Assembly: GCF_030272615.1 (NCBI RefSeq)
Contig: NC_081407.1
Location: forward strand, 438,433,230 to 438,497,229
DNA from: Cryptomeria japonica
Lineage: Eukaryota; Streptophyta; Pinopsida; Cupressales; Cupressaceae
Length of the DNA: 64,000 bases
Direction: 5' to 3'
Shown: positions 1 to 9,757 of the stretch, in pieces
Layout: each line of letters begins with the position of its first letter
Numbering within the stretch: position 1 is the first letter of the stretch
Made by a program: the position numbers and the translations under genes
The notes under the pieces: model-generated
What the model saw: only the letters and a program-made list of their open reading frames with translations
The model's database searches: none
What the model was told of the DNA's origin: nothing

Positions 1-973
1 TGTTGATAACTGTATTATATTTGCTGCTAATGTTGAGGTTGGAAAAATTGAGGAAGTTTGTTTTCCAAGTAATTTTTAAAAAATAAATTGTTTCTATAGG
101 GTGTATTGACTTATACCTATCGATCCATGAGACTGTGCAAGATCCTCGTCAAAGGGGTTCAGGTTCCTGCACATGTAATTCAATTATCTTATGTTAGCTA
201 AAAATTACATAGTACACAACATGAACTTGGTAGATAAAAAGAGTATTAAATAATTAAAAAAGATGTTGTCATCATAATCATTGTAAAAAATTTAATTCCT
301 TACCTTTACTTTATGTAGACTCTACAAGATCCTCAACTAAAGGGTTGAAGATGTCTATAGTCAATGACTTGTTCCCACCAAGGGTGACAACATCACACAG
401 GGACTATACATGAAATCAACACCATCAATTGAGCATCATAAGCATTACATTTGTAAGTTGATAAACAATAAATACATATGTATCATAAGCATCATAAGCA
501 TCAAATGATGTATCATCATATATTTAATTGAGCATCATAATTAGCATCACATATGTGTCATCATAAACATGTAATCCATCACATATGTATCATAAATCAC
601 CATCCATCACATAGGTAATAAACAATCCACATTCTACAAATAAACACAAAGTTCAAAAAATGTCACATGTATCATCATAAGCATGTAATCCATCACATGT
701 GTATTTTAAATCAACATCCATCACCTAGCTAATAAACAATCCAAATTCTATAAATAAACATAAAATTTTAAAAATGCCACATAAATGGTCACTCTCCCTA
801 TCTCCATCTCCTTGGGGTGGCATAGTTCTACTGTAAGGACCTGCTAGAGGTCATGGAACATGAATTAAAAACATTTTAAGGTTCATCATGAATTAATTAT
901 GTAATGGCATTAGAATTCAAAACATAATGAATTAATCATGTAACCATATAAGTCAAAAAAAATTCTATCAAGA
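1..973. other. AT-rich 3' flank of the CACTA gene, non-coding
   Basis: No reading frame here is convincing. Two short similar segments (about 134-163 and 325-354, both around a GATCCTC core followed by AAAGGGTT) look like an old local duplication. The stretch lies downstream of the minus-strand transposase exons, so it may be 3' untranslated or subterminal CACTA sequence. I could not find a CACTA terminal inverted repeat, so the element's end may lie outside the window. Confidence 0.4.
553..780. repeat. two-copy ~114-bp tandem repeat
   Basis: The segment starting at 553 (ATGTGTCATCATAAACATG) recurs at 667 (ATGTATCATCATAAGCATG). The two copies stay alignable for about 114 bp, sharing GTAATCCATCAC, AATAAACAATCCA and a final TGCCAC/TGTCAC. 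The preceding 100 bp is rich in CATCATAAG fragments and looks like a further degenerate part. It could be a CACTA subterminal repeat, but that is inference. Confidence 0.75.
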
Positions 974-1022
974 AATCAATATTAAATAGATAATATACTA
1001 ATCGCATACCTCATACATTTCA

Positions 1023-1077
<55 letters not shown>

Positions 1078-1136
1078 ATCAATATTAAATAGATAATATA
1101 CTAATCGCATACATCATACATTTCATTCATCATCAT
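974..1136. repeat. 103-bp direct duplication carrying a (TCA)n microsatellite
   Basis: The block beginning AATCAATATTAAATAG at 974 recurs at 1077 with one visible change (CATACC to CATACA). The first copy ends in about 17 TCA units (1025-1076). The second copy runs into a related but more complex microsatellite. Slippage or unequal exchange within the ATC repeat is the simple explanation. Confidence 0.85.
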
Positions 1137-1365
1137 GATCATGATAATGATGATGATGATGATGATGATGATGATCATCATCATCATCATCATCATCACC
1201 ACCACCACCACCACCACCACCACCATCATCTTTGTCATCATCATCACCATCACCATCACCATCACCATCACCATCACCATCACCATCACCATCACCATCA
1301 CCACCATCATCATCATCATTAGCAGCAGCAGCTTCCTCTTCTTTAGCATCATCGAGTAACTTTCG
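1123..1365. repeat. compound ATC/CAC/CACCAT microsatellite inside the transposase-linked ORF
   Basis: Successive runs are GAT, ATC, CAC (about 1197-1223), a CACCAT hexamer array (about 1243-1303) and ATC again. On the minus strand in the DUF4216 frame these encode Asp, Gly, Asp-Gly and His runs. The low-complexity run keeps several frames open on both strands, so the other ORFs here are artefacts of the repeat. Confidence 0.9.
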
Positions 1366-1875
1366 ATCATGATCATCATCTACATCATCTTCTACTTCTT
1401 TGGTATCTTCTTCTTCCATCACATTATACTTTATCGGCCTTCCTCTTGGATCATGTCTAACAACAAATGACCAACCTGGTTTATGTGGAACTTCTGAGTA
1501 AAATACCTGCTCACATTGGCTTGGAAGAACATAGGGCTCATCCCCAACTGGTTCAAATGACCTTGTATTAACCATTGTAAAACCATTATCATGTTCAATA
1601 ATAGTTCTACCAGGATCATTTTTATTCAATCGTAGCTTGTACCATTTCATGATGAATAAAACTAATTTGAAGGAATTAAAGTCGCACTCAAGTATATCAT
1701 CCAAAATGCCATAGTATCGATTTTGAGACTCTTGAGGATGTATGTCATTTTTCGATGAAATATTTGTCACCTCAATAACTGCAGTTATCCCAGAATCACA
1801 AGTTTTCTTCATGTCATCCAACTTTTTGATGCAAAATTTATGACCATTGCAGCACATAGCGTTGTGGTGTTTAAC
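1123..1875 (-). CDS. CACTA exon 9: DUF4216-like domain with acidic/Gly/His repeat tail
   Basis: The exon appears to start after a CGCAG acceptor, at 1875, in phase with the preceding exon. It reads through a region matching the DUF4216 pattern of plant CACTA proteins: YYGILDDILECDF near residue 60, then KW, then GFTMVNT and a QCEQVFY / WSFVV block. DUF4216 has no assigned biochemical function and typically follows the TNP2 and DUF4218 regions. The last ~90 codons are EEED followed by Asp, Gly-Asp, Gly, Asp and His runs encoded by the microsatellite, and the frame ends at 1123. The tail is probably a repeat expansion, not a folded domain. An internal ATG at 1893 lies in intron sequence and is not the likely start. 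Confidence 0.75.
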   Translation of the reverse strand, partial: VKHHNAMCCNGHKFCIKKLDDMKKTCDSGITAVIEVTNISSKNDIHPQESQNRYYGILDDILECDFNSFKLVLFIMKWYKLRLNKNDPGRTIIEHDNGFTMVNTRSFEPVGDEPYVLPSQCEQVFYSEVPHKPGWSFVVRHDPRGRPIKYNVMEEEDTKEVEDDVDDDHDRKLLDDAKEEEAAAANDDDDGGDGDGDGDGDGDGDGDGDGDDDDKDDGGGGGGGGGDDDDDDDDHHHHHHHHHYHDHDDE

Positions 1876-1953
1876 CTGCGATATGTCAAACATGTAAAAA
1901 TTATTGCATCATGAGTTGATAAACATATGGGTGATTAATAAATTTAAACATAC

Positions 1954-2156
1954 TTGTTTATCTCTTAAACCATACGCTAAATCAATTTCCCTTTGCGTCA
2001 CATTGGAATCTCCATTACGATGAGCTTCTTTAACCAATGAAGCCACACCTTCCCATGTTAATGTGTCAGCAAAATGTTGACAACATTCAATCCATACTGT
2101 CATCCAATCAAGATTGTTTGCAATATATAAATATAGTGCATCCCACTCTCGACCAA
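1954..2156 (-). CDS. CACTA exon 8: linker between DUF4218-like and DUF4216-like regions
   Basis: This exon is bounded by a TTTTTTGTACAG acceptor and a CAA/GTATGT donor. It joins in phase upstream (codon split AGA G/TT) and downstream (CAA/GTT). It encodes about 67 residues including GREWDALYLYI and TQREIDLAYGLRDKQ. I do not recognise a separate domain. Its position between the DUF4218-like and DUF4216-like parts, where other CACTA proteins have a poorly conserved linker, and the exact phase match support it as coding. Confidence 0.6.
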
Positions 2157-2241
2157 CTGTACAAAAAATAAATAGATGTCTTACAACCAATTTATTTTAA
2201 AGATTAAGAATTAATTAACTACAATAAGATCTTATAATTAC

Positions 2242-2842
2242 CTCTCACTTTCCTCAATCTACCTTTCCCCATTAAGTACTCCCCTTTGAATTTGTTAATG
2301 GGGTTGGGATCCTAAATGCATCCACATGGATCTTTGCTGCAAACTTAGGAAGATATTCAGAAATGTACACCATAGTCTGGTATACCATATATCCCTCCAC
2401 CATAGAACCCTCAGGATGTGCTCTTTGTCAAACCAAAGCCTTAAAAAATTTCAAGTGCCTCTCAACCATCCACATTGACCTAGTGTGTACAGGTCCACAC
2501 AATTCAATCTCCTCAACTTGGTGTATGAGGTAGTGTTCTTGTGCATTGAAAAAATATGAAGGTAGACACTTTTGTATTTCACACATTAGATGAGGAATTT
2601 TTCTCTTCCAATATTTTATATCTTCTTTATGGATTTATTTACATGACAACCACCTACAAGATATTCAAGACGCAAAAAAATATATTACATAACAAGTAAA
2701 ACAAATTGCAAATATAATATCTATACAATGAACTGAAAAAATATCACTACTTACCTCATGTATTTTCCAAGATCATATATGACTTGCTTGACATTATTGT
2801 TGAAGTCATCTGGGAGAGATAGAGGTAGAACATATTGCAACA
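2242..2842 (-). CDS. CACTA exons 6-7: DUF4218-like domain
   Basis: Exon 7 (2653 to 2242) begins after TCTTGTAG and ends at a GTAATT donor. It reads KCLPSYFFNAQEHYLIHQ, then EIELCGPVHTRSMWMVERHLK, then HPEGSMVEGYM. This matches the DUF4218 pattern of CACTA proteins (FF..M.HL..HL..E..LCGPV..RWMYPIER...K.....N...PE). Exon 6 (about 2842 to 2755) reads LPLSLPDDFNNNVKQVIYDL and ends at GTAAGT; its acceptor is not clear. In-frame stops occur at a likely CGA-to-TGA site before QRAHPEG, in the IHKED region (TAA) and before DPNPIN (TAG), so this copy is damaged. The function of DUF4218 is unknown. Confidence 0.75.
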
Positions 2843-2940
2843 ATTATAAAATTATCTATTCATTTTTTTCTAACATAATACAATGAAAAGTACATGCGTA
2901 GTATACAAATATATAGTAAAATTAAAAGAACATGAATTAC

Positions 2941-3701
2941 CTTAATGAAGGTATGTCAATCATGCGTTTTCATCCCTGGCCCAAATTCACTTTTCTTTGA
3001 TATGAGATTGTTTATGTTCGTAGCAAATCTTGTTGGAAATCGATTTTTTTGTATGACTTCTTTAATAGCATTGCTTTGTTGGTCCGTTACTAACCAAGGA
3101 AGGTCACTTATATTAATTTGATCTCCATGGCTATTTGATTGAATGACATTTTTTATTGCAGGATTGGAATCCTGAATGTCACTACAAATTTTGACAATTT
3201 TTTCTTTGTCACGCCTTCCATCCAATATTTTCCATAATGTCTCTGTTATATTCTTTCCAATATGCATAGTGTCAAACAAATGCACAATTTATAACTGCTC
3301 GTAGTAGGCCAACCTACTAAATTGTTAGGGATAACTTTTTAGTCCCTTGGGAAAGTGGTCATTTATGCCTTGACAACCTTCACGATCATCAATCACATCA
3401 TCAGTAAACAAAACACAATAGAAAAGATGTTTTATGAATAAACCATTAGATGGAATGGCATTACCTTGACGATTAATTCTATTACATTCCAACTTCCACA
3501 TGGGAGGTGTCATTCTTCGTGGATTTGATGTATTCTCTTCTTTCCCATTGAAAATATGTTTTCCAGTATTTCGATACTTACGATTTTTGTGGAGAAAGTG
3601 CCTATACTTATCAAACACCTGCTTTCCTAAACTTTTTGAATGATGAGATTTCATCTTTGGACCACAAACTGGACATGCAAATTTTCCCTTTGTTTGAAGA
3701 C
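2941..3701 (-). pseudogene. CACTA exon 5: TNP2 transposase core
   Basis: This is the largest transposase exon, from a TTGTAG acceptor at 3701 to a GTAATT donor at 2941. It contains TKGKFACPVCGPK (the Cys-x2-Cys block that follows the TNP2 catalytic region), KYRHFLHKN, and then LFDTMHIGKNITETLWKIL, the DVMHIEKNV-type block of TNP2 (Transposase_21 family). It ends near GMKTHD, which resembles the LKSHD motif. Stops at 3325 (YP*), near 3283 (EQL*) and near 2953 (HD*) interrupt the frame. The family fit is strong; the copy is not functional as it stands. Confidence 0.8.
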
Positions 3702-3784
3702 CTACAAGATAATGTATAATTGGATTAAATATGTTAATTTTTTTAATTATAATTATCATGCGCAACTTGAACACTATAACATAC

Positions 3785-4618
3785 CACAAAAAGGTGTTAT
3801 CTCTGGGGCATCGTGTATTGTCCATACAAGCATCGCATGGAATTGAAATTGTCTTTGTCCTATTGTTCTAGAGACATCATACATAGTGACACCATTCCAT
3901 AACTCCAGCAACTCATCGATATGAGGCTCAAAATATACATTCATATCTTTAACTTGGTACTTACCTAATCAAATGAACAAAAACATTACATAATTATTAT
4001 GACCATTTTACTGCAATATTTATAATTAAATGTAGACGACTATTAAATGATAAAATACCTGGAACAATCATTGCCAACATTATGTGCTCCCTCTTTATTG
4101 ACATACATGGAGGAATGTTATTGTTGATAACAAAAATAGGCCACACTGAGTAAACAAATCTCTACTCTCCAAATGGATTGACACCGTCTGCTACTAATGA
4201 AAGCCTAAGATTATGAGGTTCTTCTTTAAAATGTGGCCACTTTTCCTCTATGTCCATAAATGTTGAACCATCCATGGGCATTTGAATAATATCATCTTGA
4301 CTTCTATTGCGTACATGGTAATCCATAAATTGTGCCAAGCTAGTGCACTTGAATAATCGTTGCATACATGGAATAATGTGAATATAGTGAAGAACCTTGC
4401 AAGGAACCCTTTTTTTTATTTGATTTGTTTGATATCTACTAATATGACATTCAGAGCATTCAGTTCAAAATTCATGTTGTTTGTGATATATAATATGATC
4501 ATTGGGAAAAGCATCTATTGCTTTATACTCCATTCCAATATCTTTCATAATGGCAGATAATTTTCGGTATGAGCGAGGTAGAATATTTGATGGTGGTGAC
4601 AAAAAATCACCTATCAAT
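3785..4618 (-). CDS. CACTA exons 3-4: TNP2 transposase N-terminal and middle region
   Basis: Exon 3 (4618 to 4058) has the TNP2 order: LPRSYRKLSAIMKDIG, a Cys pair in ECSECHISRY, KKRVPCKVLHY and MQRLFKC, then MDGSTFMDIEEKWPHF and NLRLSLVADGVNPFG, the conserved ADGFNPF-like block. It continues NNNIPPCMSIKREHIMLAMIVPG to a GTATTT donor. Exon 4 (3964 to 3785) encodes KYQVKDMNVYFEPHIDELLELWNGV and a TIHDAPEITPFCG end, joining exon 5 in phase. One TGA (HEF*TECSEC) interrupts exon 3, probably from CGA. The intron phases match on all junctions. Confidence 0.8.
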
Positions 4619-4710
4619 CTACAACAAAAAAATGTAATTTGTTAATATAAAGAATATTAATGGTATGGCATGATTCACCATTTATTAACTAAATGACATA
4701 TATGACATAC

Positions 4711-5387
4711 CTTAACATATGTGAGATTGTTATGTTGGATAAACCATTCATAACCTTCAAGCTCACTAACAACAATACAACAGAGAGAAGAGTTATCCGA
4801 GAGCCTTCATAAAGGGCCTCAAATGCCTTCTCAAGTAGAGGGACATCATGAACAACATCAAGGTCATCTTCATCATCATGATCAGTTGCGCCAGTACTAA
4901 ATGTGTCAAAGATCAATGTATTTATACCATCATCTTCAATTGTGTTTTGTGGCTCATGATCGTCATCTTCCATGGGATCATTATCTTCAGCTTCGATATT
5001 CACACCTCCATGTTCCTCCGCTTTGAAAATCATATTCTCCAAGTTGTGTTGATCCATATCATGTGCTCTGAGGTGCTCAACCTATATAAAATTGATAAAC
5101 ATAAATAAACCAAGATCATGATCTCATCATCATGTGATTTTTTATGTATATAAATTGTCAAAATGATATAATTAAAAACTTACCAATGGATGATAATCAT
5201 GTCCACCTTCAATGTGACCATGTAGCCTATAATGTTTCTTAGTTGTTTTGATTAGAAGTCTACTAGTCTATAACACCTTACAAATTTTGCAGGGATAATA
5301 ACATTTTCCATCACCTTTTCTTTTCAAGTTAGACCACAATCTAGCAATTGTCTCCTTATTTTGTTGTTCACTGATATTGTCTGACAT
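4711..5387 (-). CDS. CACTA exons 1-2: transposase N-terminus
   Basis: Exon 1 starts with ATG at 5387 (MSDNISEQQNKETIARLW) and holds a Cys motif (KCYYPCKICK) and HGHIEGGHDYHPL. This resembles the Transpos_assoc zinc region at the start of TNP2 proteins. It ends at a GTAAGT donor at 5183. Exon 2 (5081 to 4711) continues VEHLRAHDMDQHN, an acidic stretch (EDNDPMEDDDHEPQ), and EALYEGSRITLLSVVLLL, the PLYEGS...LLLL block of TNP2. A TAG after KVL in exon 1 is probably CAG-derived. The start choice rests on the only ATG that precedes the Cys motif. Confidence 0.72.
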
Positions 5388-5625
5388 GGTCTTTCTTCAT
5401 AGGCAAAAAAATCTGGCTATAGAACTAGTTATATAGAAGTTGAAATGTTAGTTATGAAATCAAGTTTCAGTATAATATACCAAACTAAATTACTTGAACA
5501 TAGAAATTATGCAAATTGAACAAAAATCATTTAACTCTTCTTTTTCATCTCAAAACATATCTAATGGCTTTGTGATTATTTAGAGCAGGTGATATGCCCA
5601 TTGAGAATCATAGACCCAAGTTAGT

Positions 5626-6890
5626 TGATAAGTCTGTGTATTGACATGTTTTTTATCAGGACTCTTAGGTTTTTGGTATCATTTGGGTTGCATTGTGATA
5701 GTAAGGTATTGTGAATTGACTATATGTAATCCATGTTTTAAAACTGAACTTAAGAAATCATGTTTGAACTTTGTCAGTTAATTCCTGCAGCCATGCCAAT
5801 TTATTCCTGTAGCCAAATGATTTGTCCTTGTGATATGCAGATTATTTAGGATAATTTCATATGTGAGTTAATGAATGTATTAATTAAGTAAGATACATAT
5901 GCATGTCCTTGTATGTTGTTTCTGTTTTAGTGTAGCTAATAATTGATGTCGCGGTGGATGATTTTCTTTCGTGCCTAAGGACTGGAGAATCACGTTCAAA
6001 TAGCTGGAGGTCAAACTGAAGGAGATTCAAGTGAGCGCAATGTATGGCATAATCGGAGCAGTTGTAATTCACCATGGGAGTTTAACTCTAGTGCATACTG
6101 AATTTGCAAAATATCATTTTGGCATGCAAAGACTGTGGTTCGGTTTTAGATCCACGGTTCCTGCAGCCAAGCTCTCAGTTATCTCCTTCATCTGACAATT
6201 ATCCACCTCTTCTTCTGGGTGTAACTTGAGTTGTGCATTGTAGTTGATCTTTTATTTATAATAAGCTCTTCCTTCTTTTCTGAGAGTTAGACATAATGGA
6301 AAGGAATTGAGCAGAGTTTTGTCAAGCATTCTGAATTTTCTCTTTTAGAATATGTAATCATTTTTCAGGAAGAAATGAATAAGAATATGTTGTTCTGATC
6401 TATTAATAGTTCTTTGCTAAGAGTTTTATATCACTCATCCAAGGGGGCCCACTTGGTGAGTGATCTTGTGTTTAAGATCATTGAAGTTAGTTTTACTTAA
6501 TTACAATAGAAGTTCATGACTGGATTGTTCCTGCAGCCACTAGAAATAGATCCGTTGACTGTTCCTGCAGCCAAGATAGAACGGTGTGATTTCTGTTATT
6601 TTCATTAGATCACTTCAGCAGTGTTTTGTGAAGCTTTCATTTAGCCTTTTATGATTTCCATTCCTACCTTTCCTTTCTGTATAATGTTAGTCACTGCAGT
6701 AATCCAGAATAATCATTTAAGGAGCTTAGTGCATATATATTGCAAACCCATTTCAAGTTTTACGTTCCTAGATTGACAACTAAATGAACACCAGCCATGA
6801 AAATAGTAAACTCTACCATATGAATGTCCAAACTTCGGATTGAAATTTCAATTAGAGGTATTATTATTGTCATTATAGTTGGGGTAGACA
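5626..6890 (+). repeat. 5' LTR of the Athila/Tat-like element (1265 bp)
   Basis: It starts TGATAAGTCTGTG and ends GGGGTAGACA, preceded by TTAGT. A TATA-like TATTTATAATAA lies at about 6254-6265. It is about 290 bp longer than the 3' LTR: sequence from about 6541 to 6832 is absent from the other copy. The dodecamer TTCCTGCAGCCA occurs at 5782, 6158, 6528 and 6562, with a one-base variant at 5804. Confidence 0.95.
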
Positions 6891-6894
6891 TTTT

Positions 6895-6912
6895 TGGCGC
6901 CATTGCTGGGGA
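6895..6912 (+). other. primer-binding site, tRNA-Asp type
   Basis: TGGCGCCATTGCTGGGGA lies four T residues after the 5' LTR. It matches the plant Athila/Tat tRNA-Asp primer site (TGGCGCCGTTGCCGGGGA) except for two transitions, which fit cytosine-deamination decay. Minus-strand DNA synthesis would start here. Confidence 0.9.
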
Positions 6913-6983
6913 TGGTGTCAAGCTAAGAACCTTTTATGATTATTTTAGTTTCTAGTTAATTGTTTGAAATTTCATGAATCTGC

Positions 6984-8700
6984 ATGCATAATAGAAGAAG
7001 AGATGCCAGACGTAGATTTTTGCCCACTCATACTACTCATGCAGAAGATAATTTTCCAAATATAAATCCTTTTTTCTGAACTGTATCAAGTCCCACAAAA
7101 TTTGAATCACCCTGAGTCTGAATTTCCAGAAGGTAGTCTTCAATTCCTTTTTGGTCCACAAGAAGAAGAATTGCCTATTGTAATAACCCCCACAAGTCCA
7201 ATGCAAGGGAACCCACCTCCTGTTGGAAATAATCCACCACCACCACTTGGTCCAACATTTGAGTTTCCCATCTCTTACCAACATGATAATGCTAACCTCA
7301 AGAACATTACAGCATCTTCACTTCCTAAATTCTATGGGTTGGTGACAGAGGATCCAGATACATTTCTGTTTGAGTTTGATGTTCTCTGTAGGAGTTTTGA
7401 TTATACTACAGATGCCCATAGACTCAAAATTTTTCCAGCCACTTTGAAGGAGTCATCCTTGAGATGGTTTATGAGCTTGGGTAGTAGCAAAATCAATACA
7501 TGGGATGAGATGAAATGGTTGTTTCTTGCAAAATACAAAGATTATTGTAGAGGCACTGATCGTCATGGGGATGATATCTTTAGAATGACACAAACTGAAG
7601 GTGAGAGCCTTGAGGATTATCTGGAAAGGTTTTTGTTTAGTGTCAAGAAGTCCAAGCATAGTACTTTGAATAAAGATTCCCTCAAATTGATATTCTTGAG
7701 GGGTATCAGTGATGAATGCACTGATTCCTTAGATCTCATGGGGGGAGGTGACATTACACAATCTACTTGGGCTGAAATAGGACAAATTTGCAAGAAGTGT
7801 TCCAGATCTACTTCTAAGAAGAATAGGAGATTTAAGCCAGGGGCACCATCATCATCATCTAGAACTGGAGTTTCTAGATTGGAACTTAGCCATTTGTTAA
7901 AAGATTTCAAGGAGGACATTATAAACAATATGGCTACTCAGTTCGATACATTGGCGGCTAAGAAGAAGCATGAGGAAGCTGATGCATTGCTTGCATTATT
8001 CTGTCCTCATTGTAAGCAGCGGAAGAAAGATTGCAGATGTAAGATGGTTGCAAATGTTGAAGTACCTGATTTCAAACCAATTCAAGGTGAGGATGAACAA
8101 GTCTTCTATGTTGCTCAAAGAAGACCAAATTTTCAAAGACAAGGTATGCCACCTGATCCACTTTCCTTTTCTGGTTATAGTGGTAATTCTTATGCACCAA
8201 ATAACCAATGGCAGCCACAGTATTCTCAAAATTTTAGTAATTATCCACATTGGTATGGATCACAAGGCCAAGGACAGCAATTTGATAATCAAATTCCCCA
8301 GTGGCAGCAGCCACAAGGAAACTGGTATCCACCTTAGGGTGCAGGGAACCAAATTCAAGGGAATTGGCAACCTACCTCTCAATGGAGGGGAAACCCATCA
8401 TACTCATCCCAATCTTCTGGATATCAACCCCTTGCTCAGCAGCCACAACCTCCTACTTTAATGCCACCTCCTGCTTTAATGCCACCTCATGCAGCTACAA
8501 CACCACCTCCCAAGCCAACACAGCTGCCTACTCAACCATTGCCTAATCCAAATATCAAATCTCAACAACAACAACAACAACAAGCTTATTCAGCTGATGC
8601 TAATCGATACCCAGCCTATTCTTTATCACTAGATGATATTCACCTTCGATCTGGAACAACTCTACCTAATCCCTCTCAACCAGTTATTATTGAGGTATAA
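6984..8700 (+). pseudogene. gag: Gag of the Athila/Tat-like element, frameshifted
   Basis: ATG at 6984 opens a short basic N-terminus (NRRRDARRR), and a one-base shift in the T-run at about 7070-7075 moves the frame. The main body (7102-8334) has the Retrotrans_gag pattern: FLFEFDVLCRSF, then LKESSLRWFMSL, then WDEMKWLFLAKY, and GESLEDYLERF. A Cys cluster (CPHCKQRKKDCRCK, about 8002-8043) replaces the usual CCHC knuckle. A TAG at 8335 (P*GAGN) is probably CAG-derived; the same frame continues through a Gln/Pro-rich tail with PPALMPP-type repeats to the TAA at 8698. Gag would form the cytoplasmic particle. Confidence 0.85.
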
Positions 8701-8787
8701 TAAGAGCAGCCAATCTCTAATCCTTAAGATGTAATACCTCAGAATCAAATATTACCACCATTTCCCCATAGACTAAAAGACAAAGAA

Positions 8788-9435
8788 GTGTCCACTGAAC
8801 AACAACAAAGATTTGATATTCTTGATCAACTGAAGCATATTTGTGTTAAAATTCCATTGTTGCAAGCAATAAAGGATGTCCCAATATATGGTAAGGCATT
8901 GAGAGAAGCATGCCTAGAGAAACCTGACAGAAAGAAAAAGGGCCCACAAACAGTTCATGTTATGGGTCAATTGGCTGATATTATGTTAGGAAAAATTGTT
9001 ATTCCAAAGTATTATGATCCAAGTAGTCCTATTGTGAGTATAGTCATTAATGGCAGTCAAATAAAAAATGTTCTAGTTGATCTAGGGGCAGCCATTAATG
9101 TAATGACAAGGGAAGTAATGAAACATCTAGAGATAGATAGTTTAAGGGCTACACCCATAGTTCTCCAACTTGCCAATGGCTCTGCAGTAAGACCTGATGG
9201 TATCATAGAGGATATAGTAGTTATTCTAGATTTTTGGGAATATCCTACAGACTTTATGATTTTATCCCCAAAAGCAACATTGGGGGGATATCCAGTCATT
9301 TTGGGAAGACCATGGCTTGCAACAGCTGATGCATATATTGGGTGTAGATCGGGAGACATGACTATTTTAGATGGCAGTTCCACAAAAATTTTAGCCTTGT
9401 ATTCCCCTGCACAACCTCAGCTTGCGCAGCAGTAG
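8788..9435 (+). CDS. pol: aspartic protease region (retropepsin-like)
   Basis: This segment is in the same frame as gag, separated by stops at 8698 and just after. The N-terminal part (QQQRFDILDQLKHICVKIPL) is the linker typical of Athila-like proteins. The active-site block is LVDLGAAINVMT, with Leu where most retropepsins have Ser or Thr; DLGA is common in this lineage. The flap-side motif VILGRPWLATADAYI follows at about 9294. Retropepsin would cut the Gag-Pol precursor. The frame closes with TAG at 9433, in a Gln-rich context (LAQQ*). Confidence 0.85.
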   Translation: MSTEQQQRFDILDQLKHICVKIPLLQAIKDVPIYGKALREACLEKPDRKKKGPQTVHVMGQLADIMLGKIVIPKYYDPSSPIVSIVINGSQIKNVLVDLGAAINVMTREVMKHLEIDSLRATPIVLQLANGSAVRPDGIIEDIVVILDFWEYPTDFMILSPKATLGGYPVILGRPWLATADAYIGCRSGDMTILDGSSTKILALYSPAQPQLAQQ

Positions 9436-9757
9436 AATTGACTCTATTAACCACTTTATGATGATTAATCAAGTGCCACTCATGCAGTTATATGATGAAG
9501 AATCAATCCTTTATAAAGTCTTGATAAATGAATTAATAGAAGACCAAAAATTATAGGAATTGGTTCCAAATATTGCAGGGTTGGACTTTCCTGCAGCCAC
9601 TGATATCTTGCATACCTTGTTGCTGCAGGAATTGTCTTATTCTCATATTTCTGATATAAATAAGATTGATCTTACTATCAAGATAGAGGTTGAATTGAAT
9701 AAATATTTGAACATCAATAAGAATATAGCAGATACTTAAAAGGATAGCCTAGTAGAC

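Larger units (their letters stand above)
1..5450 (-). mobile_element. CACTA (En/Spm-type) DNA transposon, minus strand, ends not identified
   Basis: The stretch holds a TNP2-type transposase gene on the minus strand followed by DUF4218-like and DUF4216-like coding regions, the usual order in plant CACTA transposons. Cut-and-paste elements of this family transpose with a TNP2 transposase. Nine exons can be joined with in-phase GT/AG introns, from ATG near 5387 to the repeat tail near 1123. Terminal inverted repeats and a 3-bp target duplication were not found. Several in-frame stops (for example near 3325, 2945 and 2430) show this copy is decayed. The outer coordinates are approximate. Confidence 0.85.

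Noticed and set aside
1021-1076. CRISPR-like array
   Set aside because: Simple TCA microsatellite without spacers; nothing else in the window has repeat-spacer form.
1101-1379. Overlapping ORFs on both strands made of Met/Val/Ile or Thr/Ile runs
   Set aside because: They are shadow frames of the ATC/CAC microsatellite; only the DUF4216-like frame has sequence similarity outside the repeat.
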